Assembly: GCA_050743365.1 (NCBI GenBank)
Contig: JBOGFI010000029.1
Coordinates: forward strand, 1-36,957
DNA length: 36,957 bases
From: JBOGFI01 sp050743365
GTDB taxonomy: Bacteria; Actinomycetota; Acidimicrobiia; IMCC26256; JACDBD01
Direction: 5' to 3'
A model generated the notes under the pieces. It did not search any database. It had not been told where the DNA came from and worked only from the letters and a program-made list of their open reading frames with translations. The position numbers and the translations under genes are program-made. Of this stretch, positions 6,253-13,530 are shown in pieces. The number at the start of each line of letters is the position of its first letter. The first letter of the stretch is position 1.

Positions 6253-6691
6253 TCACCGGCGATGCTGATGTTGCGCGCGGAGGTCTTCGGTGGGGAACGT
6301 CTTCGGCACGACGCTCTGGTCGGAGAGCCGAAGGAGTTGATAGCCGCCGTCGACGCTGGTGGCGATCTCGAATCCGCCGACCCAGGCCGCGCTGAAGCGG
6401 CTGAAGACCTGGACCGGCGTGCCGGGCGGCATGGTCAGGCGGTTGGGGGCCTCGATGTCGATGTCACACCTTCCTGGTGGCTCGATGGCGGCTCGGATGG
6501 CGGCTCGGGTCTCGGTCCTATCGCCACCACGGGGCGGGATGGTCGCGTGGCAACTCGGGCAGACCGCGAAGTTCCAGGTACCCCGTCTCGATCGGCGCCG
6601 GCGGGTGATGGCCCTGCTGTGCGGAGCCGGGCTCGAGATCTCGCCCGCAGGAGCGACAAGTCAGGGTTTCGGTCTCGACGCGCACTTCCAT
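6253..6691 (-). pseudogene. Two-CXXC zinc-ribbon protein, interrupted by a single-base frameshift
   Basis: From the ATG at 6691 (AGGAGG ribosome site four bases upstream) the frame encodes MEVRVETETLTCRSCGRDLE and ends early at a TAG (6518-6520) after 57 residues. If one base of the CCCC run at 6581-6584 is removed, the frame becomes continuous for 145 residues. It then gains a second knuckle (TWNFAVCPSCHATIPPRGG) and a C-terminal domain (DIDIEAPNRLTMPPGTPVQV, SRFSAAWVGGFEIATSVDGG, and an end at 6253). Two CXXC pairs about 30 residues apart make a normal zinc ribbon. It is either a mutation, an assembly error in a homopolymer, or recoding. The family is not recognised. Confidence 0.6.
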
Positions 6692-6707
6692 GTGGCCTCC
6701 TACTGGA

Positions 6708-6843
6708 GCGTCCCTTCCTCCGGGCGAGGGCCCGGCGGACGCGAATTCCCCGACGCGGGGAAACCCACTTGGCGGAGGCCAATCGGTGGGCGAAGTCCCA
6801 CCGGCGAGGTCTGCGTGTCAGCGACCGTCCGCCACGGACTGTA
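6708..6843 (-). promoter_or_regulatory. Structured leader of the zinc-ribbon gene: four consecutive hairpins
   Basis: Read on the minus strand, a -10-like TACAGT (6843-6838) precedes stem A CGGTGGG/CCCACCG (6803-6784), stem B TTGGC/GCCAA (6782-6769), stem C TTCCCCG/CGGGGAA (6762-6746), and stem D, in which GCGTCC/GGACGC (6742-6708) encloses CCGGGC/GCCCGG. The AGGAGG and ATG follow at once. Nearly every base from 6803 to 6708 lies in a stem or loop. It could be a leader RNA, an attenuator or a protein-binding region. Part of it may serve as the terminator of the upstream pfkB-type gene. No known riboswitch class was recognised. Confidence 0.45.
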
Positions 6844-6877
6844 CACCTGATCGCGTTTCAACGCCGGCCCGCGGCCG

Positions 6878-7828
6878 TCAGGCGGACAGCCAGGCCTCGA
6901 CCTCCTGGCGGGTGGGTGGGTTCGCGCCGGGTCGGGTGCAGGTCAGCGTGGCCACGAGCGCCGCGTACTCCACGACCGCGGCCAACTGCCCCGCGTCGAC
7001 ACCGCGCAGGCGTTCGGAGGCGGCGCCACCGAGCAGGCGGCGCTCGGCCAGGCCCGCCAGCAGGCCCGAGGTGAAGGCGTCGCCCGCGCCCACGGTGTCG
7101 GCCACGTCGATCTGCCGGGGGGATATCCGGACCTCCCCCGCGCCCCGGCCGAGGGCGAGGGCACCCGCCGCTCCGAGCGTCACGACGACGAGAGCCGGCC
7201 CCAACCCGAGCCAACGGCAGGCGACGTCCTCGCAGGCGACGTCCGGGAGCAGCCAGTCGAGATCGTCCGAGCTCACCTTGACGACGTCGGCGAGCGCCAC
7301 CACCCGCTCGACGGCCGCCAGTCCGTCGCTGCGGGAGCGGCGGCGTGCGAGCCGCACGTTGGGGTCGTAGCTCACCGTCACCGCGCGGCGCTCGTGCTCA
7401 CGACCGAGCAGTGCCTCCACCCGGGCGGCGCCGGGCGCGAGCTCGAGCACGATGGAGCCGGTGTGGATCGCATCCACGTCATCCGGTAAGAGGTCGGGCA
7501 GCTCGTCGTCCGTCCACTGCCAGTCCGCCGTGCCCTCGACGTAGAACTCGTAGGTCGCCGACCCCTCGGCGTCGACCGTTGCGATGGCCAGCGTCGTAGC
7601 CTCCGCCGCCTCGACCAGGTCACGCCCGTCGACACCGTTGTCGAGGAGGTGGGCGCGCACCAGGCGACCGAAGGGATCCTTCGAGAGCCGGGCCAGGAGC
7701 GAGGTAGGTGCGCCGAGTCGAGCCAGCCCGACGGCGACGTTGGCCGGGCTACCACCCGGGTGTGCGGTGAAGTGTCTGCCGTCGGTCGACACCAGGTCGA
7801 CCAGGGCCTCGCCGCAGACCGTGATCAC
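6878..7828 (-). CDS. PfkB-family carbohydrate kinase (fructokinase-like)
   Basis: 316 residues, the normal length for ribokinase-fold sugar kinases. The N-terminal signature is MITVCGEALVDLVSTDGRHF, followed by GGSPANVAVGLARLGAPTSL (about 25-44, substrate-binding GG motif). The C-terminal signature DTVGAGDAFTSGLL (about 246-259) holds the anion hole GAGD with the catalytic Asp. The family phosphorylates fructose, ribose, 2-keto-3-deoxygluconate or nucleosides; fructokinase is the closest feel, but the substrate is not certain. The start is a GTG; an ATG 6 bp upstream is out of frame. No sugar transporter or regulator is adjacent. Confidence 0.9.
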   Translation of the reverse strand: MITVCGEALVDLVSTDGRHFTAHPGGSPANVAVGLARLGAPTSLLARLSKDPFGRLVRAHLLDNGVDGRDLVEAAEATTLAIATVDAEGSATYEFYVEGTADWQWTDDELPDLLPDDVDAIHTGSIVLELAPGAARVEALLGREHERRAVTVSYDPNVRLARRRSRSDGLAAVERVVALADVVKVSSDDLDWLLPDVACEDVACRWLGLGPALVVVTLGAAGALALGRGAGEVRISPRQIDVADTVGAGDAFTSGLLAGLAERRLLGGAASERLRGVDAGQLAAVVEYAALVATLTCTRPGANPPTRQEVEAWLSA

Positions 7829-7903
7829 GCGGCATTCGTAGCATCCTGCTGGTCGCCGGCCCCTCGTCCGCGGAGCATCCCGAGTGCCGTAGCCTCTTCG
7901 ACG

Positions 7904-8080
7904 ATGGCCGATTGGGCCACGATCTCGTCACTGGCGACCGCCGGCGGCACGCTTGTTCTGGCCGCGGCGACCTTCTACTCCGTGCGGTCGGCCAACCGCG
8001 CTGCCCGCACTGCCGAACGTGCGCTCCAGGCGGGGCTGCGGCCGGTGCTCGTGACGTCGCGGCTTCAGGACCCGCGCTGA
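7904..8080 (+). pseudogene. Truncated small membrane-anchored protein (N-terminal 58 residues)
   Basis: Reads MADWATISSLATAGGTLVLA, then ATFYSVRSANRAARTAERAL and stops after RPVLVTSRLQDPR. One N-terminal hydrophobic segment is followed by an amphipathic helix. This resembles the start of a larger actinobacterial hypothetical family in which RPVLV.SRL.DP continues for another hundred or so residues. Here a stop follows at once and a different gene starts 26 bp later, so it is probably a deletion remnant. A -10-like TAGCCT (7891-7896) lies eight bases from the start. The family memory is moderate, so a genuine short protein remains possible. Confidence 0.45.
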
Positions 8081-8106
8081 CTTCGGCGCCGGTCGAAGGA
8101 GACGAC

Positions 8107-8538
8107 ATGTCGGAGGCAGCATCCACACTCCGCGAGTCCCGTGAGGCGGTCGTGCGGGAGCACATGGAGTCCGAGAACCGCCACGAGTTCGACGTCACGC
8201 TGGCGACGTTCGCTCACCCGCGATACGAGTTGATCCCCACCGGCGAGGTGTACGACGGCGAGGCGGAGGTCAACGGCTACTACGCCGCGTCACGAGCAGC
8301 GTTCCCCGATCAGAGCAACCGCGTCAACGCCGTTCACCACGCCGACGACGCCGTCATCGTCGAGTTCGACCTCATGGGCACGCACCTGGGCCCGCTCCAC
8401 GGTGTCCCCGCAACCGGGCGCGCGTTCACGTGCCCGATGGTGGCGCTGTTCTTCTTCGAGGGTGACCGAATCGTGTGCGAACGGGTCTACTTCGACTCGG
8501 CCACGATCCTGCGCCAGCTCGGCGTCGACCTGCGGTGA
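8107..8538 (+). CDS. SnoaL-like (NTF2-fold) polyketide-cyclase/ester-cyclase family protein
   Basis: 143 residues. The pattern TLRESREAVVREHMESENRH, then FDVTLATFAHPRYELIPTGE, EVNGYYAASRAAFPDQSNRV, IVEFDLMGTHLGPLHGVPAT and MVALFFFEGDRIVCERVYFD is that of SnoaL-like ester cyclase or nuclear-transport-factor-2 fold proteins. These use a conical hydrophobic pocket for small ligands. Many are enzymes of secondary metabolism or uncharacterised hydrolases and isomerases. The start ATG at 8107 has GAAGGAG six bases upstream. It stands alone, so no pathway can be assigned. Confidence 0.82.
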   Translation: MSEAASTLRESREAVVREHMESENRHEFDVTLATFAHPRYELIPTGEVYDGEAEVNGYYAASRAAFPDQSNRVNAVHHADDAVIVEFDLMGTHLGPLHGVPATGRAFTCPMVALFFFEGDRIVCERVYFDSATILRQLGVDLR

Positions 8539-8565
8539 TGGAGCTCGACCGCGAGTGCGGCTGTT

Positions 8566-8609
8566 CATGGGTCGATTCACCGGGAGATGGAGGGGTCGAT
8601 CGACCCATG
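8566..8609. promoter_or_regulatory. Nested palindromes upstream of the SGNH lipase gene
   Basis: CATGGGTCGAT (8566-8576) and ATCGACCCATG (8599-8609) form a perfect 11-bp inverted repeat around 22 bp. The right arm is also half of the perfect palindrome GGGTCGATCGACCC (8593-8606). It lies just after the SnoaL gene and about 105 bp before the lipase start, with a -10-like TACGCT at 8662-8667 in between. It could be a cooperative operator for the lipase gene or a terminator for the preceding gene. There is no T-run, so an operator is favoured. Confidence 0.45.
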
Positions 8610-8713
8610 CTCCGCGGGTGGGCATCCGGTTTGGCGCGGGCGCCGGCGGGGCATTCTCGCCTACGCTCGGGCGCATTCGTCCGGTTTCGCCGGAGTGAAC
8701 GCAGGGGGACGGG

Positions 8714-9595
8714 GTGCATCGGTTTCGGCGGTCGAGGCGTTGGCGACGGCTCGGGTGGCCGGGACGGGCCCTGGCGCTGGCGCTCCTCGCTCTCGGCCTG
8801 GGCGCCTGCGTCCCGGTGGACAGCTACGTCTCGCTGGGCGACTCGTACACCGCAGGGCCGCTCATCCCGAACCAGAACCAGAGCCCGGCGGGCTGCCTGC
8901 GCTCCGACAACAACTACCCGCATCTCGTGGCGCCGTCGCTGGCGCTACCCGGCTTCCGCGACGTGAGCTGCAGCGGCGCCGACACCGGGGACATGACCTC
9001 GGCCCAGGGTGTGAGCCCCGGGCCCAACCCGCCCCAGTTCAATGTCCTCGACCTGGCGACGAAGCTGGTTACGGTCGGCATCGGCGGCAACGACATCGGC
9101 TTCTCCGAGATCGTGCAGAACTGCTCCACCGTCACCGACCCGTTCGGCCAACCGTGCCAGGACCACTACGTGGTGAACGGCCAGGACGAGCTCAGCCGCC
9201 GCATCGCCGCCACCGGCCCCAAGGTCGCCGCCGTGCTCCAGGGCATCCACAGCCGGTCTCCCCAGGCCGACGTGTTCGTGGTCGGGTACCCGGCGATCCT
9301 GCCCGACACCGGGAGCGGCTGCTGGCCCACGATGCCGGTCGCCTTCGCCGACGTGCCCTACCTGCGGGCGAAGGTGAAGGAGCTCAACGCCATGCTCGCC
9401 ACCCAGGCGGCGGCGAACGGCGCGACCTACGTCGACACCTACACCCCGAGCATCGGGCACGACGCGTGCCAGCTGCCGACTGTGCGGTGGATCGAGCCGG
9501 CCGCGCCTGCCTCTCCCGCCGCCCCGGTCCACCCCAACCTGCAGGGGATGCAGGGCATAGCGGCGGTGGTGCTCGCCGCGATCCAGGCGGGGTAG
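8714..9595 (+). CDS. Secreted SGNH/GDSL lipase, lipoprotein
   Basis: 293 residues. An Arg-rich n-region, hydrophobic core and lipobox LGAC (Cys32) indicate a lipid-anchored exported protein. The SGNH blocks are in order: GDS with catalytic Ser44 (YVSLGDSYTAG), block III GGND (124-127) and a C-terminal His in PVHPN. Cysteine pairs in the mature part suggest disulfides, as in Streptomyces-type extracellular SGNH esterases and lipases. The substrate is an acyl ester, probably phospholipid or triglyceride-like, and is not determinable. The GTG start has AGGGGG upstream. It ends 9 bp from the convergent GNAT gene. A palindromic site lies upstream. Confidence 0.9.
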   Translation: MHRFRRSRRWRRLGWPGRALALALLALGLGACVPVDSYVSLGDSYTAGPLIPNQNQSPAGCLRSDNNYPHLVAPSLALPGFRDVSCSGADTGDMTSAQGVSPGPNPPQFNVLDLATKLVTVGIGGNDIGFSEIVQNCSTVTDPFGQPCQDHYVVNGQDELSRRIAATGPKVAAVLQGIHSRSPQADVFVVGYPAILPDTGSGCWPTMPVAFADVPYLRAKVKELNAMLATQAAANGATYVDTYTPSIGHDACQLPTVRWIEPAAPASPAAPVHPNLQGMQGIAAVVLAAIQAG

Positions 9596-9604
9596 CCCGG
9601 TCGG

Positions 9605-10078
9605 TCAGAGCCGGCGTTCGAACTCCAGCTCGTGGCGCAGCGGGATGCCGTCGCCGCTTGCCTCGGGAATCCCCGGCTTCAGCTCGCGCGCGGCGGTGAT
9701 GGCGTCCCGGTGCAGGGCGACAAGGTCCCAGCTGCGGCGCTGGTAGAAGCGGATCGCGGCCGTGTTGGCGTTGGTCGTGATCACCCAGGCGCGTCGGCAG
9801 CCCATGGTGCTCGCGAGCTCGGCCACCGCGTCGAGGAGCGCGGTGCCGGCGCCGGTGCCGTCCACGGTCGCGGCGAGGAACACGACCTCGCACTCGGTGT
9901 CGTCCACCCGGTAGAGGGCGACCCCGGCCCGCTCGCCGTGCCGGACGGCGACCAGGCCCGGCAGCGCGTGGCCATCGTGGACGCGGCCCCGACTGACCAT
10001 CGAAGGCCCGGCGGTCACCTCCCGCAGCAAGCCGTCGAGCCAACCCCGGTCGTCGGGCCCGAGCGGCCGGATCTCCAT
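9605..10078 (-). CDS. GNAT-family N-acetyltransferase
   Basis: 157 residues. It begins MEIRPLGPDDRGWLDGLLRE. The acetyl-CoA-binding strand and loop are VFLAATVDGTGAGTALLDAV (about 67-86, with G-x-G-A-G replacing the usual Q/RxxGxG/A). It continues with RAWVITTNANTAAIRFYQRR (about 94-113), the N-x-x-A-x-x-F-Y motif typical of the fold, and finishes EFERRL. Substrate unknown. The ATG has no ribosome site, but TAGAGT lies six bases upstream, so the transcript is probably leaderless. That promoter lies at the very edge of the 103-bp repeated element. Confidence 0.85.
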   Translation of the reverse strand: MEIRPLGPDDRGWLDGLLREVTAGPSMVSRGRVHDGHALPGLVAVRHGERAGVALYRVDDTECEVVFLAATVDGTGAGTALLDAVAELASTMGCRRAWVITTNANTAAIRFYQRRSWDLVALHRDAITAARELKPGIPEASGDGIPLRHELEFERRL

Positions 10079-10084
10079 GCGGTG

Positions 10085-10090
10085 ACTCTA
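10085..10090 (-). promoter_or_regulatory. Leaderless promoter -10 box (TAGAGT) of the GNAT gene
   Basis: TAGAGT is followed by exactly six bases and then the ATG at 10078, with no ribosome site. Spacing and TANNNT form match the actinobacterial leaderless pattern seen repeatedly in this window. The box touches the end of repeat copy 10090-10192. Confidence 0.5.
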
Positions 10091-10192
10091 GGAAGGCCTG
10101 CCAGCCCGTTGCTGGCCGCCAGGATTGCGCGGGAGCGGCGAGCGGCCCGGAGGGCGGCGGCAGGTACCCTGCCGCCGAGCGAGTGCGACCAG
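10090..10192 (+). repeat. 103-bp dispersed element, copy 1
   Basis: This segment is the reverse complement of 35858-35960 with 95 of 103 positions identical by eye. It contains a perfect 9-bp stem GGCGGCAGG/CCTGCCGCC with a 3-base loop (10156-10176). The only difference between copies in that hairpin is in the loop. It fills the gap between addA (ending at 10216) and the GNAT start at 10078, both on the minus strand. It may act as a terminator or as an unclassified interspersed repeat. One frame stays open in both copies, but substitutions change amino acids, so it is probably not coding. Confidence 0.75.
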
Positions 10193-10215
10193 AAGTCAGG
10201 AGTAAGGGAGGACCT

Positions 10216-13200
10216 TTATGCGCCGGCGCGAACCCGCGCGCCGACCTCGGCGACGGCGGCCGGCAGGTCGGCGACATCGCGCTCGACGGCCGGTTCGCCG
10301 CGCCGCGCGAACACGAACACGCACCGGGCGACGGGACGGCCCAGCACCCGCTCCAGCGCGAGCGCGTACGCGGCTCCCTGCACGCGGTACTTTGCCATCG
10401 AGGCGTCGAGGTCGGCCTCACCCGGCGCACGGTCGGTCTTGTAGTCGACGACGACGAGCCCGGAAGGTCCGTCCACGAGGAGGTCGACGAAACCCTCGAC
10501 CGTGATCCCGTCGACGTTCGCCGCCACTGGCACCTCGCGCCAGTAGCGGCCGCCGGCGATCGCGTCCCGTACCACGGGTGAGGCGAGCACGCTCTCGACC
10601 AGCGCCCGCACCTCGCCTTCCCGGCTCGGGATCTCCTCGGCCCACGCCTGGGCGCGGGCAGTCGCCTCCAGCCCCTCCCCGGTGGCGAGGTCGACCGACT
10701 GGAGCGTGGCGTGCACCGCGCGCCCCAATGCGGTGCCGGCTCGGCCTCGTTGCCACGGTGGCCGGCCCTCCTCGGGCTCCGCCTCCTTCTCCAGGCCCGG
10801 GTCGGGCGCAACGCCTGGGGACTGCGCCTGGGCGAGGGCGGTCGCCGCCACCGTCTGGCCGTGACCGGCGCGGCGAAGGAGCGCGGCGCGCTCGTCGAGC
10901 CAGGCCACTCGCGGCTGCACGTCACCGCCGGCGCCCGGTGGTCCGGCGCCGTCGGGAGCCGGGGCCGGTGTCTCGACGGTCAGCTCGACGGAGGGGGCAC
11001 CCTCGAGGCACCCGCGCAGCATCGCAGCGTGCGAGTCGCGGTCGGTCGCCTTGTGATGGAGGCTCACGACGAGATGGTCACGGGCGCGTGTGGCGGCGAC
11101 GTAGAGCAGGCGGATGCGTTCCTCGGCGTCGAGCCGCTCCGCGCGCTCGCGCTGCTCCGCGTACCCCGGTGTTTCGACTCGCGTCCCACTCGAGTCGCTT
11201 CCCACCCCGATCTCCGGCCTGGTCGGGCTCCACAGGACCGGCGGCCGGCGCCGGTACGGGGACGTGTTGAGACCGGCGAGCACGACAACGGGGAACTCGA
11301 GGCCCTTGGCGCCGTGCACGGTGAGGACGCGCACAGCGTCGTCGTCGGGTTCGGGCACCACCACCTCGACGGCGCGGGCCTGCTCGCCGGCCTGCTGCTG
11401 CACCCAGTCGACGAAGCCCCGGAGGCCGGCGCCCCCGGCGTCGTCCCACGCCCGGGCCTGATCGAGGAAGAAGCGGACGCGCCGCCAGTGGTCCCGCGGC
11501 CGCCGGTGGCCGACGGCCAGCTCGAGCAACCGCCGCTCCCGCACCACGGTCTCCACCGTCTCGGCCACGGTCTGCCAGACCCGGCGCTCGTGGAGCGCAC
11601 CGAGCTCCCGCATGGCCCGGACCACGGGGTGATCCTCGGGGAGCTCGGCCGGGTGGCGACACCGGTAGTCCCACCGGCCGCCCCCGAGACGGAACTCGAC
11701 GAGCTCGTCGTCGCGGCACGCGAACGCCGGGCTCCGGAGCGATGCGACCAGCGCGACCTCGTCGGTCGGGTCGTCGAGGGCGGTCAGGATGTTGAGGAGG
11801 TCGCGCACCTCGGCGGTCGAGAACACGAGTGACTGGCTCTCGATCCGCACGGGAACGTCGGCCTGCTCGAGGGCATGCTCGATCTCGGGCAGGGTGGTGC
11901 GCGTCGGCAGCAGCAGAGCGATGTCGGCGAAGCGCGCCGACCGTACAGTGTCGCCGGCCTTGTCGAGCACGGGCCAGCCCTCGGCCTTGATCCGCCGGAC
12001 CAGCGCGGCGATCTCGGCGGCCTCCCGCTCGCGTACGGACCCGATCCGCTCGTCGCCGTGGGGGCCGCCGATCACGCCCACGGTGACGGAGGCGCCGGGC
12101 AGCGGCTCCCGGTATGCGTGCAGGGGCACGTGCCGGGCCTGCGCGCCGGGGCTCTCGGCAAGGAGCTGGGCGAACACGTGATTGACCCAGTCGATGACGC
12201 CGGGCACGGACCGGAAGTTCTCGTCGAGGGAGACGAGCTCGGCCCCGAGCTCGTGCTCGACACGGTGGTAGAGCGCGAGGTCGGCGCGACGGAACCGGTA
12301 GATCGACTGCTTGGGGTCGCCGACCACAAACAGCCGCCCCGGCTCCACCGCCACGTCGTGCCACGCCATGCGGGGGGCATCGGGGTCGCCGGTCGCGAGA
12401 AGCACCGCGATCTCGATCTGGAGCGGGTCGGTGTCCTGGAACTCGTCGATCAGGAGGGCGTGGAACCGATCGAGCAAGGCGGTGCGCACCGCTGGCTGTG
12501 CCCTGAGCACGTCGCGCGCCAGGACGAGGAGGTCGTGGAACTCCAGCCGGCCTTCCCGCCGGCGCTCGTCGGCGTAGCTGCGGACGAACCGGTGCACGCG
12601 CACCGCGAGAGCGGTGAGCGCGTGGAGGCGCGCCTGGCTCAGGAGGTCGTCGCGCGCCTGCTCGGCCGCGGTGCAGAGGTCGCGCACCTCCTGCACCGGC
12701 ACCGCCCATTTCCCTTTGTTTCCGTACCGGCAGGACAGCGGGACGCCTGACGCGAGCAGGTCGAGGAGCTCGAGCTCGTCGGGGGGTTCGGTCAGCGAGT
12801 CGCGGTACGAGACGAGCTCGGTGAGATGCCGGGCGAGCCGGTCGTCGGCATCGCGGCACGCGTCCAGGTGGCCGATCGCCTCGTCGAGCGGGCGCAGCAC
12901 CGAGCCCGCGTCGAGGCGGGGGGCTTCTCCCGGGCCCGCGATCTCGTCGGGCAGGCGGTCGAGGTGCTCGTGGAACGAGCGGGCGACCGCGCGCAGGCCG
13001 TCGAGCGAGAGGCCGAGGACGAAGGCGGTGAGCAGGAGCACCGGTGCCGACGGGTCGTCGAACAGCGCGTCGACGAACTCGCCCCAGCGCTGCTCGAACG
13101 CCACCGACGCCTCGACGTCGTCGATGACCTCGAAGCGAGCTGGCAGGCCCGCCTCGAGGGGATGCTCGCCCAGGATCCGCTGCGCGAACCCGTGGAGGGT

Positions 13201-13530
13201 GGAGAGCGCGGCGTCCTCGAGCTCTCCCAGCGCGGCCCGGCAGCGATCGCGTTCCTCGGGGTCGGTCACGCGCTCGTCGTCTCCGGCTGCGGCCAGCTCG
13301 AGCGCGTAGCGAATGCGATCGCGCAACTCGGCCGCGGCCGCGTCGGTGAAGGTGATCGCGCCCAGGTTTCGCAGGTCCACTCGCCCGGATGCGACCAGGG
13401 CCACGACGCGGTCGACGAGGGCGGTGGTCTTGCCGGTGCCCGCGCCGGCGTCGACGAAGAGGGTGGCGTCGTGCGCGGTGCGGATGATTCGCCGGGCGTC
13501 GTCGTCGACGGGGCGCCGGTCGGTGCTCAC
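10216..13530 (-). CDS. addA: ATP-dependent helicase/nuclease subunit A (AddA/AdnAB-like, UvrD motor + RecB nuclease)
   Basis: 1104 residues. Superfamily 1A motifs run in order: Walker A GAGTGKTT (K34), motif II LLIDEFQDTDPLQ (DEFQD 362-366), motif III VVGDPKQSIYRFRRAD, motif IV DENFRSVPGVI, motif V VLTVHGAKGLEFPVVVLAG and motif VI RLLYVAATRARDHLVVS. The C-terminal quarter is a PD-(D/E)XK nuclease (GRAVHATLQ, VEGFVDLLVDG, VVVDYKTDRA, QGAAYALAL). With its partner it would unwind and resect double-strand breaks for RecA. The GTG start at 13530 overlaps the addB stop in GTGA, so translation is coupled. The frame is open 431 codons further upstream, but that is antisense to addB coding. Confidence 0.9.
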   Translation of the reverse strand: MSTDRRPVDDDARRIIRTAHDATLFVDAGAGTGKTTALVDRVVALVASGRVDLRNLGAITFTDAAAAELRDRIRYALELAAAGDDERVTDPEERDRCRAALGELEDAALSTLHGFAQRILGEHPLEAGLPARFEVIDDVEASVAFEQRWGEFVDALFDDPSAPVLLLTAFVLGLSLDGLRAVARSFHEHLDRLPDEIAGPGEAPRLDAGSVLRPLDEAIGHLDACRDADDRLARHLTELVSYRDSLTEPPDELELLDLLASGVPLSCRYGNKGKWAVPVQEVRDLCTAAEQARDDLLSQARLHALTALAVRVHRFVRSYADERRREGRLEFHDLLVLARDVLRAQPAVRTALLDRFHALLIDEFQDTDPLQIEIAVLLATGDPDAPRMAWHDVAVEPGRLFVVGDPKQSIYRFRRADLALYHRVEHELGAELVSLDENFRSVPGVIDWVNHVFAQLLAESPGAQARHVPLHAYREPLPGASVTVGVIGGPHGDERIGSVREREAAEIAALVRRIKAEGWPVLDKAGDTVRSARFADIALLLPTRTTLPEIEHALEQADVPVRIESQSLVFSTAEVRDLLNILTALDDPTDEVALVASLRSPAFACRDDELVEFRLGGGRWDYRCRHPAELPEDHPVVRAMRELGALHERRVWQTVAETVETVVRERRLLELAVGHRRPRDHWRRVRFFLDQARAWDDAGGAGLRGFVDWVQQQAGEQARAVEVVVPEPDDDAVRVLTVHGAKGLEFPVVVLAGLNTSPYRRRPPVLWSPTRPEIGVGSDSSGTRVETPGYAEQRERAERLDAEERIRLLYVAATRARDHLVVSLHHKATDRDSHAAMLRGCLEGAPSVELTVETPAPAPDGAGPPGAGGDVQPRVAWLDERAALLRRAGHGQTVAATALAQAQSPGVAPDPGLEKEAEPEEGRPPWQRGRAGTALGRAVHATLQSVDLATGEGLEATARAQAWAEEIPSREGEVRALVESVLASPVVRDAIAGGRYWREVPVAANVDGITVEGFVDLLVDGPSGLVVVDYKTDRAPGEADLDASMAKYRVQGAAYALALERVLGRPVARCVFVFARRGEPAVERDVADLPAAVAEVGARVRAGA

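Noticed and set aside
10090..10192. Coding of a conserved peptide (AAPAQS.R.ATGWQAFL) by the 103-bp element
   Set aside because: The differences between the two copies change amino acids (Arg to Trp, Arg to Pro) while the main hairpin stem is unchanged, so selection appears to act on the DNA or RNA and not on a protein.
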